DNA from: an uncultured Pseudoflavonifractor sp.
Lineage (GTDB): Bacteria; Bacillota; Clostridia; Oscillospirales; Oscillospiraceae
DNA length: 19,733 bases
Direction: 5' to 3'
Assembly: GCA_947383685.1 (NCBI GenBank)
Contig: CANDEE010000035.1
Coordinates: 1 to 19,733, forward strand
Below, piece after piece: positions 13,749-19,733 of this stretch. The number at the start of each line of letters is the position of its first letter. The stretch's first letter is position 1. The notes under the pieces are model-generated. The model made no database searches. It saw nothing but the letters and a program-made list of their open reading frames with translations, and was not told the DNA's origin. Both the position numbers and the translations under genes were made by a program.

Positions 13749-15052
13749 CACATCTGAGCCTGGACGGTCGCAGCGGCCCGCTGGATGGGCTTTGGCGGCC
13801 CCTCCAAGCCTGCGCCTATCATGCCGCCCACAATGGCAAATGCCAGGGTGAGGGCCAGGGCGGAGAGGACTAAGCCCCAGCGGAAGGGCACCGGGGCGTT
13901 CAGACCCGGCGTGCCGGGAGTCAAAGACAGGCCGGGATAGGCCTTGGGGATGGAGACGCTCTTTCCTCTGCCCCGGCTGTCCAGATACCGCACCTTCCAA
14001 CGCCACTTGTTTTCCTTCTGCACCTGGAGCCCCTCCAAAGGGGTCAACGCCATGTAGAGAAGACTGCCGGGGAGGATGCTCCCCCGCTCCATATCGGCCA
14101 TAGCCCGGCGGATATTGGACTTTGCAAGCTCCCGCTCAGCCTCGTCCAGCCGCTCCCAGGTGAGAACCCGGATGGCCCCGCTTTTGTGGGTGAAGCGGTA
14201 GGCCTCCTGGTTGTTGAGCTGGGCCAGGACCACCCGCCACAGCTTTCCCGTTTCAGTTCGGATGTAGACCACCGCGTTGGGCTGCAAAAGGCCCAGAGAG
14301 GGAAAAATCAGGCAGAAGATCACGGCAAAAACCGATATTATCGCTCCCAGAGAGGCAAAAATCAGGGTCAGGGAGTCGGTGGGTGCGGCCAGGATCAGGA
14401 GAAAGATAGCCAGCGCCAGTTCAGGAAACATGGACAGCAGAATGCTGGCCTTCAGGGGACGTATCCACTGCTGTTTGGCGGCGTATAGCTCCCCAGTCCC
14501 CCCTACTTCCCGGTTTTCCTGCTTGGCCCACTGGGCCATGGTTTCCATCAGCTTTGGGTTTACATAACTTTCCAGCCCCCGGCGGCAGGCCAAGGCGCCG
14601 AAGAAGCTGAAGATAATAGGCAGGAGAAAGAAAACCGGGCCTGCCAAAAATCCATAGGGATAAGTCAAAAAGGCCGATGTGGCTGTGGACACCGCCAGGG
14701 AGCTGGCCAGGATGACAGCGAAGGCATAGCCGCCCCTTCTGGCCCCGTGGAGAAGCCGGTAGCCCTTTCGGGCGGCAAAGGGGATCAACAGGGCCAGCCA
14801 GCCCGAGACAAAGCCGAAGTAGCCCGTGGCAAGGGTGGGAACCGCGCCCAGGAGAGCGCCCAAAAAGGCCCCCAGTGCCCCCGTTCCGTAACTGCCGGAG
14901 GTTTCCTCCCCCTTCCCTTCCGCCTTTACTGCCACCAGAGCGGAAAACTGTGGAGACCTGTATTCTGGACCGGAGGTCCTGTCCTCTCCCTTTTTAGACG
15001 GCATATCCCAGGGATCGTCCCCGGTGCGGTTTTGGTTTTTCCAACCGTTCAT
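13748..15052 (-). CDS. polytopic membrane protein of unknown function
   Basis: I do not recognise this 434-residue protein. The N-terminus is hydrophilic (residues 1-50, rich in Lys, Glu, Gly and Ser). About four hydrophobic segments follow between residues 55 and 165, two more lie near 205-270, and a last one lies near 395-420 before a short tail. A soluble region of roughly 120 residues sits between the sixth and last segments (about 275-395), with VYIRTETGKLWRVVLAQLNNQEAYRF. That region looks like a cytoplasmic or outer sensing domain, but no fold is recognised. AGGAGGG stands 5-6 bases before the ATG, and a promoter is visible upstream. It is a single-gene unit between two terminators. 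Confidence 0.85.
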   Translation of the reverse strand: MNGWKNQNRTGDDPWDMPSKKGEDRTSGPEYRSPQFSALVAVKAEGKGEETSGSYGTGALGAFLGALLGAVPTLATGYFGFVSGWLALLIPFAARKGYRLLHGARRGGYAFAVILASSLAVSTATSAFLTYPYGFLAGPVFFLLPIIFSFFGALACRRGLESYVNPKLMETMAQWAKQENREVGGTGELYAAKQQWIRPLKASILLSMFPELALAIFLLILAAPTDSLTLIFASLGAIISVFAVIFCLIFPSLGLLQPNAVVYIRTETGKLWRVVLAQLNNQEAYRFTHKSGAIRVLTWERLDEAERELAKSNIRRAMADMERGSILPGSLLYMALTPLEGLQVQKENKWRWKVRYLDSRGRGKSVSIPKAYPGLSLTPGTPGLNAPVPFRWGLVLSALALTLAFAIVGGMIGAGLEGPPKPIQRAAATVQAQM

Positions 15053-15087
15053 GGATTTCCCTCCTATGGGCGTTTTTGATATGGCTT

Positions 15088-15116
15088 ATTCTACCGCATT
15101 TTTCCGCGGAGAGCAA
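15088..15116 (-). promoter_or_regulatory. sigma-A promoter of the 434-residue membrane protein gene
   Basis: On the minus strand TTGCTC (15116-15111), a 17-bp spacer and TAGAAT (15093-15088) form a good sigma-A promoter, 36 bp before the ATG. Confidence 0.7.
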
Positions 15117-15121
15117 CTGCA

Positions 15122-15156
15122 AAAAAAGCCTGCTTCCCAAGGAAGCAGGCTTTTTT
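15122..15156 (-). terminator. intrinsic terminator of the RNase J gene
   Basis: A 16-bp perfect stem (15122-15137 with 15141-15156) has a 3-nt loop and A/T runs at its base. Read on the minus strand it begins two bases after the RNase J stop codon and ends in a U-run. It could also stop transcription coming from the plus strand. Confidence 0.93.
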
Positions 15157-15157
15157 C

Positions 15158-16816
15158 TTACACCTCCATGATAACGGGCAGGATCATGGGGTTGCGCTTG
15201 GTCTTTTTGAAAAGATAGGCGCTGAGGTCGTCCCGGATGTCGCCCTTGATGGCGTTCCAGTCCCAGCGGTTGGCCCGCTGGCTCCGCTCCAGGGAATCCA
15301 GGGCCACCGTCTTCAGCTCCTCCATCAGACCCTCGGACTCCTTCACATAGATGAAGCCCCGGGTGATGATGTCGGGTCCGGAGAGGAGGCCCCCGTCGTC
15401 GGCGGAGACGGAACAGACCACCACGATCATACCGTCCTCGGCCAGGTGCTTCCGGTCCCGGAGGACCACCGCGCCTACATCGCCCACGCCGTAGCCGTCC
15501 ACAAAGACCCGGCCCGCGGGGACGGTGCCGTTGATACGGACTGCATTATGGCCTATTTCGATGACCTTTCCGATGTCGGAGATCACAATGTTCCGGGGGT
15601 CCATGCCCATGTCCTGGGCCAGCTTGGAGTGGACCTTCAGGTGCCGCTGCTCTCCGTGGACAGGAATAAAGAATTTTGGCTTCAGAAGGGCGTGGATGAT
15701 CTTCAGCTCGTCGGCACAGGCGTGGCCGGAGACATGAAGCTCGCCCTGCCGCTCGTCCACCACCTCGGCTCCCTTGCGGTAAAGCTCGTTGATGACGCTG
15801 CCGATGGCGTTCTCGTTGCCGGGAATGGCGGAGGCAGAGAAGATGACCCGGTCCCCCGCCTGAATTTCGATTTGCCGGTGGGTATTGAAGGCCATCCGCG
15901 TCATAGCGGACATACTCTCCCCCTGGCTGCCGGTGGTCACCACGCAGACCTTGTTCTTGGGAAGGCCCTTGATCTGGGCAATGTCCACCAAAATCCCCGC
16001 CGGGATGTTCATATAGCCCAACTCAGAGGAGACCTTGATGGCGTTTTCCATGCTCCGCCCGGTGATGGCCACCTTGCGGCCGTACTTTGCCGCCACGGAG
16101 ATGATCTGCTGGATGCGGTCCACGTTAGAGGCAAAGGTGGCGATAATGATGCGCTCCTCACAGCCCCGGAACAGGGCGTCGAAGGAGGCGCCCACGCTGC
16201 GCTCGGACTTGGTATAGCCCGGACGCTCCACATTGGTAGAGTCACAGAGCAGGGCCAGGACCCCGTCCTTGCCCAACTGTCCCAGACGGGCCAGGTCGAT
16301 CATCCCCCCGGAGACGGGGGTGGTGTCAATTTTGAAGTCGCCGGTGTGGACGCACACGCCCAGAGGGGTGCGGATCGCGAAAGCCACCGCGTCGGCAATG
16401 GAGTGGTTCACATGAATGAACTCCACTCCAAACCGGCCCGCCTTGACGGTTTCTCCCGCCTCGCAGGTGATGAGGCGGGTCTTCCCCAGCAGGTGGTGCT
16501 CCTCCAGCTTCAGCTTGATCAGCCCCGCCGACATCCGGGTGGCATAGACGGGAACGTTCAATTCCCGGAGCAGGTAGGGAAGGGAGCCGATATGGTCCTC
16601 GTGTCCGTGGGTAATGAAGATACCCCGGATTTTATCCCGGTTCTTGATCAGATAGGTAAAGTCGGGAATGACCACGTCGATGCCGTACATATCGTTGTCG
16701 GGAAAGCCCATACCGGCGTCCACCACGATGATGTCGCTGCCGTACTCGTAGACGGTCATGTTCTTGCCGATCTCGTTGAGGCCGCCAAGAGAGATGATTT
16801 TCAGTTTTTCTGCCAT
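15158..16816 (-). CDS. rnj: ribonuclease J
   Basis: RNase J is a metallo-beta-lactamase/beta-CASP nuclease with 5'-to-3' exonuclease and endonuclease activity, central to mRNA decay and RNA maturation in Firmicutes. The 552 residues match the family. The zinc-binding HGHEDH is at 70-75, and further metal and catalytic landmarks are HVNHSIADA and HTGDFKIDTTP. The beta-CASP domain includes ATFASNVDRIQQI and the TTGSQGE motif, and HVSGHA precedes the C-terminal region with PVHGEQRHL. The ATG at 16816 is preceded by AAAAGGAG, but 15 bases separate that from the start, longer than usual, and an in-frame stop rules out an upstream start. A long leader precedes the gene. Whether it is J1 or J2 cannot be told. 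Confidence 0.96.
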   Translation of the reverse strand: MAEKLKIISLGGLNEIGKNMTVYEYGSDIIVVDAGMGFPDNDMYGIDVVIPDFTYLIKNRDKIRGIFITHGHEDHIGSLPYLLRELNVPVYATRMSAGLIKLKLEEHHLLGKTRLITCEAGETVKAGRFGVEFIHVNHSIADAVAFAIRTPLGVCVHTGDFKIDTTPVSGGMIDLARLGQLGKDGVLALLCDSTNVERPGYTKSERSVGASFDALFRGCEERIIIATFASNVDRIQQIISVAAKYGRKVAITGRSMENAIKVSSELGYMNIPAGILVDIAQIKGLPKNKVCVVTTGSQGESMSAMTRMAFNTHRQIEIQAGDRVIFSASAIPGNENAIGSVINELYRKGAEVVDERQGELHVSGHACADELKIIHALLKPKFFIPVHGEQRHLKVHSKLAQDMGMDPRNIVISDIGKVIEIGHNAVRINGTVPAGRVFVDGYGVGDVGAVVLRDRKHLAEDGMIVVVCSVSADDGGLLSGPDIITRGFIYVKESEGLMEELKTVALDSLERSQRANRWDWNAIKGDIRDDLSAYLFKKTKRNPMILPVIMEV

Positions 16817-16914
16817 TTGTTGTTGATTACACTCCTTTTAATGCGATACAGGGACTTTTTGATTGGTATGTAGGACAGGAGTACAACAAAATTAGGCCAG
16901 CGGGCCGCCCGGTG

Positions 16915-17005
16915 CTACCCCGCCCTGTATCGCCGGGTAGTTGAGCCGCCCCCTCGCCGGGGCTCCTTGTCCTGATTGCTTATCATAGAGCGCTTTTGCA
17001 AGCGC
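16915..17005 (-). other. possible structured 5' leader of RNase J mRNA
   Basis: Read on the minus strand, three hairpins follow one another. The first has stem GCGCTT/AAGCGC with a GCAA (GNRA) tetraloop (17005-16990). The second pairs GAGCC/GGCTC (16965-16943) and the third pairs CTACCC/GGGTAG (16940-16915). The GNRA loop exists only on the minus strand, which supports an RNA read in that direction. It matches no riboswitch class I can name, and folding is by eye. Confidence 0.4.
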
Positions 17006-17033
17006 GGAAAGCCGTTCATGGTGGAACACGGTT

Positions 17034-17069
17034 AGTATAGTATACCACAATTGATTGGAAAAGTATACC
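17034..17069 (-). promoter_or_regulatory. probable promoter region of rnj (repeated TATACT elements)
   Basis: TATACT occurs three times on the minus strand (at 17067-17062, 17044-17039 and 17039-17034), two of them as GGTATACT spaced 23 bp. No convincing -35 stands at the right distance, so the exact start is unclear. It would give an approximately 210-nt leader. Confidence 0.5.
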
Positions 17070-17194
17070 GCAAAACAGGAAAAAGCAGAAAGAAAATTTC
17101 TGCGGCATATGGGCAAATCGCTGCCCGGCAGTTTTGTCAGAAAAGCTTCACTTTTTCTTTAACTCGTTGAAAAGATTCCTTGAGAAACCTTTGG

Positions 17195-17200
17195 TATACT
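17195..17200 (+). promoter_or_regulatory. -10 element of the ABC transporter operon
   Basis: TATACT stands 29 bp before the ATG. No -35 is visible at 16-18 bp (a TTGAAA at 17167 is 22 bp away), which fits a promoter needing an activator, as known for BceR-type systems. The activator is not in the window. Confidence 0.5.
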
Positions 17201-17228
17201 GGCCTCACCAAAATCAAGGAGGCAGGAT

Positions 17229-17996
17229 ATGGAACCCATTTTAAGTGTGCGGGGACTGAAAAAAATCTACGGCGGGAAGGGCAGCAAAACACAGGCCCTG
17301 CGTGGGCTGGACTTCAAGGTCTTTCCCGGCGAGTTCGTGGGGGTCATGGGACCCTCGGGAAGCGGCAAAACCACTCTTTTAAACTGTATCTCCACCATCG
17401 ACGCCCCCTCCGCCGGGGCCATCACGGTAGACGGGACGGAGGTCTCCGCCATGAGGGGCAAGACCCTCAGCAAATTCCGGCGGGAACGGCTGGGGTTTAT
17501 CTTTCAGGACTGCAACCTGCTGGACACCCTGACGGGGCTGGAAAATATCGCCCTGGCCCTCACCATTGGCGGGGCGGACCCCCGCTCGGTGGAGAGGCGG
17601 GCACGGGAGGCCGCCGCGCTCCTGGGGGTGGAGGAGGTTCTGGACAAGTTCCCCTATCAGATGTCGGGAGGCCAACAGCAGCGGGTAGCGGCGGCCCGGG
17701 CCATGGTGACAAGCCCCGCCCTCATCTTCGCGGACGAGCCTACGGGAGCGTTGGATTCCAAGTCCACGGGGATGCTGCTGGGACAGCTTGACAAGCTGAA
17801 CCGGGAAAAAGGGGCCACCATCCTGCTGGTGACCCACGACGCCTTTACCGCCTCCTGGTGCCGGCGCATCCTGTTCCTTAGGGACGGGGAGCTATACAAG
17901 GAGCTTCACCGGGGCGGAGCGGACAGAAAGACCTTTTTCCGGGAGATATTGGCGGTGGTAAGCGAGCTGGGAGGTGACAGCGAACATGTTCTTTAA
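17229..17996 (+). CDS. ABC transporter ATP-binding protein (BceA/MacB-like)
   Basis: This 255-residue ATPase would energise the FtsX-like permease encoded next. Walker A is GPSGSGKT (41-48), the Q-loop Gln is at 93, the signature is MSGGQ (145-149), Walker B is ALIFADE (164-170), with a D-loop SALDS-type GALDS, and the H-loop His is at 203. The FIFQDCNLLDTLTGLENI region is typical of the LolD/MacB/BceA branch. BceAB transporters in Firmicutes remove or free cell-wall-active peptide antibiotics from their targets and work with a two-component system, though none is seen here. A perfect AAGGAGG ribosome site is six bases before the ATG. The stop overlaps the permease gene by 11 bp. Confidence 0.93.
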   Translation: MEPILSVRGLKKIYGGKGSKTQALRGLDFKVFPGEFVGVMGPSGSGKTTLLNCISTIDAPSAGAITVDGTEVSAMRGKTLSKFRRERLGFIFQDCNLLDTLTGLENIALALTIGGADPRSVERRAREAAALLGVEEVLDKFPYQMSGGQQQRVAAARAMVTSPALIFADEPTGALDSKSTGMLLGQLDKLNREKGATILLVTHDAFTASWCRRILFLRDGELYKELHRGGADRKTFFREILAVVSELGGDSEHVL

Positions 17997-19733
17997 GCTA
18001 GCCCTTCGGAACGTGCGGCGGAGCATTCGGGACTACGCCGTCTATTTTCTCACCCTCACCTTTGGAGTATGCCTGTTCTACACCTTTAACTCACTGGGAG
18101 ACCAGAGCGTGATGGTCTTTCTGGAGAAAAACCAGTCCCCCATCGTGGAAGGCATTTTTGTGCTGATGAGCGTGTTTTCCGCCTTTGTGGCTGTGGTGCT
18201 GGCAGGGCTGATCCTCTATGCCAACCAGTTCCTGATGAAGCGGAGGAAACGGGAGCTGGGCACCTATTTTCTGCTGGGAATGAGTACCGCCAGGGTGTCT
18301 CAGATGATGGTCATTGAGACTCTGCTCATTGGCCTGGCAGCCCTGGGGACCGGCGTTCTTTTGGGCGTTTTGGCCTCCTGGGGGCTGGACAAGCTAACCA
18401 CCGCCATGTTCCTGGCTACCCCGGGGGAGCTGTTCTCCTTCTCCCTCTCTCTGGGAGCGGTGGGGAAAACGGCGGTCTATTTTGGGTGCATTTTTTTGGT
18501 GGTGACCTTGTTCACCGGGGTTTCGGTGTCCCGGTCACGGCTCATTGACCTGATCCGCTCCGGGCGGACCAACGAGGAGATCGCCCAGCGGCCTCTCGGG
18601 CTGGCGGTGGCCCTGTTTCTCCTGGGGTGCGTGTCCCTGGGGACGGCCTACGCCATTCTGCTGGTCCGGGGGCTGCTCCGCATCGACCTATTGTGGTTTA
18701 TCATGCTGGGGCTGGGGACCCTGGGGACCTTTCTCCTCTTTCGCTCCCTGTCCGGGTTCCTGCTGCGGCTCACCAGGGGCCACGCCGGATACTACAAGGG
18801 GCTTAATATGTTTGTGCTGCGCCAGTGGAGCGGCAAGGTACACACCAACTGCGGCGCCAATACGGTCATTTCCATCCTCCTGCTGCTGGCCATCGGGGTC
18901 ACGGCCTGCTCGGTGGGGCTGAACGACACCATTACCACCACCGTGGGGGACCAGACCCCTTATGACCTGACGGTGCTGAACTATGGACGGGACGCGGCCT
19001 ATGAGGAGACCGACGTGGCGGAGCTGTTCCGGAAGGCCGGAATAGACACGGAAAAATGCTTTGCCAGCGTGGAGAGCGTGACGGTATACTATAACGACCC
19101 GGAAATCACGGGGATGCCCGCCGCAGGCTTCTATGCCGCTGTCACCCTCCGAGATTACAACCGGCTCATGGCGGGCCGGGGGCTGGAGGAGTTGGAGAGC
19201 CTGGAGTCGCCCCGGCGCACCCCCAACGCCATCGTCAACGGCCCTGCCGCCGACGGGGTGGTTGTCATTCCCGACGAGATGGCCGCCCTGCTGCTCCCAA
19301 GGCGGCAGATGGTGAATATCAACTACGCCGGAAACGCCCCGGAGGTGGACGACCAGGTGCGGATGGCTCTGGACGAGGCGGAAAATTTCGGCGGCGGGCT
19401 GGATATTATGATGAATTACAAGCTGGACAACTACTACGACCTGATGGGCTCCAAAATTCTGGTGCTCTATATGGGGCTTTACCTGGGGCTGGTGTTTCTG
19501 GTCACCGCCGCCGCTGTTTTGGCGCTCCAGCAGCTCTCCCAGGCCGCAGACAATGCCCAGCGGTATGAGCTTCTCGCCAAACTGGGGGCCCCGGAGAAGA
19601 TGCGCCGGGGGGCGCTGGTCCGGCAGGTGGGACTGGCGTTCCTGCTGCCCCTGGCCCTGGGGGTGGTCCACGCCTTTGTGGGCATGACCGCTGCCAATGA
19701 GGTCATCGCGATAACAGGAAAGGTGGACTCGGT
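17986..19733 (+). CDS. FtsX-like ABC transporter permease (BceB type), 3' end cut off
   Basis: The frame is open from the ATG at 17986 to the window end, giving 582 codons and two bases. GGGAGGTGA lies eight bases upstream. The order of parts matches BceB: several N-terminal membrane segments (about residues 18-38, 58-78, 103-125, 160-185, 205-250), another near 292-310, an extracellular domain of about 170 residues (312-482), then segments near 488-512 and 548-570, with the last one or two missing. The N-terminal MFFKLALRNVRRSIRDYAVYF is typical of the family. In BceB the large outer domain takes part in peptide recognition. It overlaps the ATPase gene by 11 bp, so the two form one operon. 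The substrate cannot be named. Confidence 0.92.
   Translation, partial: MFFKLALRNVRRSIRDYAVYFLTLTFGVCLFYTFNSLGDQSVMVFLEKNQSPIVEGIFVLMSVFSAFVAVVLAGLILYANQFLMKRRKRELGTYFLLGMSTARVSQMMVIETLLIGLAALGTGVLLGVLASWGLDKLTTAMFLATPGELFSFSLSLGAVGKTAVYFGCIFLVVTLFTGVSVSRSRLIDLIRSGRTNEEIAQRPLGLAVALFLLGCVSLGTAYAILLVRGLLRIDLLWFIMLGLGTLGTFLLFRSLSGFLLRLTRGHAGYYKGLNMFVLRQWSGKVHTNCGANTVISILLLLAIGVTACSVGLNDTITTTVGDQTPYDLTVLNYGRDAAYEETDVAELFRKAGIDTEKCFASVESVTVYYNDPEITGMPAAGFYAAVTLRDYNRLMAGRGLEELESLESPRRTPNAIVNGPAADGVVVIPDEMAALLLPRRQMVNINYAGNAPEVDDQVRMALDEAENFGGGLDIMMNYKLDNYYDLMGSKILVLYMGLYLGLVFLVTAAAVLALQQLSQAADNAQRYELLAKLGAPEKMRRGALVRQVGLAFLLPLALGVVHAFVGMTAANEVIAITGKVDS

Larger units (their letters stand above)
16817..17228. 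promoter_or_regulatory. 412-bp gene-free region between divergent rnj and ABC transporter genes
   Basis: The left half (16817-about 17030) is the probable leader of rnj, with three hairpins if read on the minus strand: 16915-16940, 16943-16965 and 16990-17005. The centre holds three TATACT -10 matches on the minus strand. Two further inverted repeats (17085-17103 and 17111-17126) and the -10 of the plus-strand ABC gene (17195-17200) fill the right part. A 74-codon minus-strand reading frame (16892-17116) has no ribosome site or family resemblance and is probably chance. Confidence 0.6.

Noticed and set aside
16908..16920. Minus-strand GGGTAGCACCGGG resembling the T-box antiterminator core GGGTGGNACCGCG.
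   Set aside because: The key TGGN that pairs with tRNA NCCA is TAGC here, no specifier stem or AGAGA element is seen, and RNase J is not a usual T-box gene. The match is probably chance.
16892..17116. 74-codon minus-strand reading frame upstream of RNase J.
   Set aside because: It has no ribosome site and no family resemblance, and it covers the probable promoter and leader hairpins.
17111..17126. GGGCA/TGCCC hairpin as a terminator.
   Set aside because: The stem has only five pairs and no T-run on either strand.

Overview
The window looks like a piece of chromosome from a GC-rich, low-motility-information Firmicute, most likely a gut-type Clostridia of the Oscillospiraceae kind (Flavonifractor, Lawsonibacter or a relative). 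This is inferred from strong Shine-Dalgarno sequences, an SLH-domain surface protein, an RNase J, a BceAB-type transporter, the Gram-positive GlgC/GlgD pair, and many hairpin-plus-T-run terminators. I see no transposase, integrase, phage gene or CRISPR array.

Layout. 1-86: tRNA-Leu(UAG). 206-2042: an SLH-domain exported protein followed by a GreA-family factor, ending at a terminator shared with the next, convergent unit. 2114-3606 (minus): a translationally coupled ECF sigma factor and membrane-anchored partner, preceded by a matching ECF-type promoter. 3767-4084: a small orphan gene. 4303-12793: the core of the window, a complete glycogen block in the order glgB-glgC-glgD-glgA, then a terminator, a new promoter and glgP. 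12938-13703: an XRE regulator overlapping a small membrane protein gene, with two matching operators around its promoter. 13748-15052 (minus): an unrecognised polytopic membrane protein. 15158-16816 (minus): RNase J with an approximately 200-nt potentially structured leader. 17229-19733: an ABC ATPase and the 5' part of its FtsX-like permease, cut off by the window edge.

How it works together. GlgC with the catalytically degenerate GlgD would make ADP-glucose, GlgA polymerises it, GlgB adds branches, and GlgP releases glucose-1-phosphate. Synthesis genes are tightly packed (glgC/glgD overlap by 4 bp), while glgP has its own promoter, so synthesis and breakdown could be controlled separately. 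No debranching enzyme is present here.

Most of the window is well-known biology. The parts that deserve a second look are regulatory: the paired palindromes at the XRE promoter, the ECF autoregulatory promoter, the palindromes at the glgB promoter, and the RNase J leader. The lysine-rich tail on GlgB is also notable. I found no convincing wholly new system.
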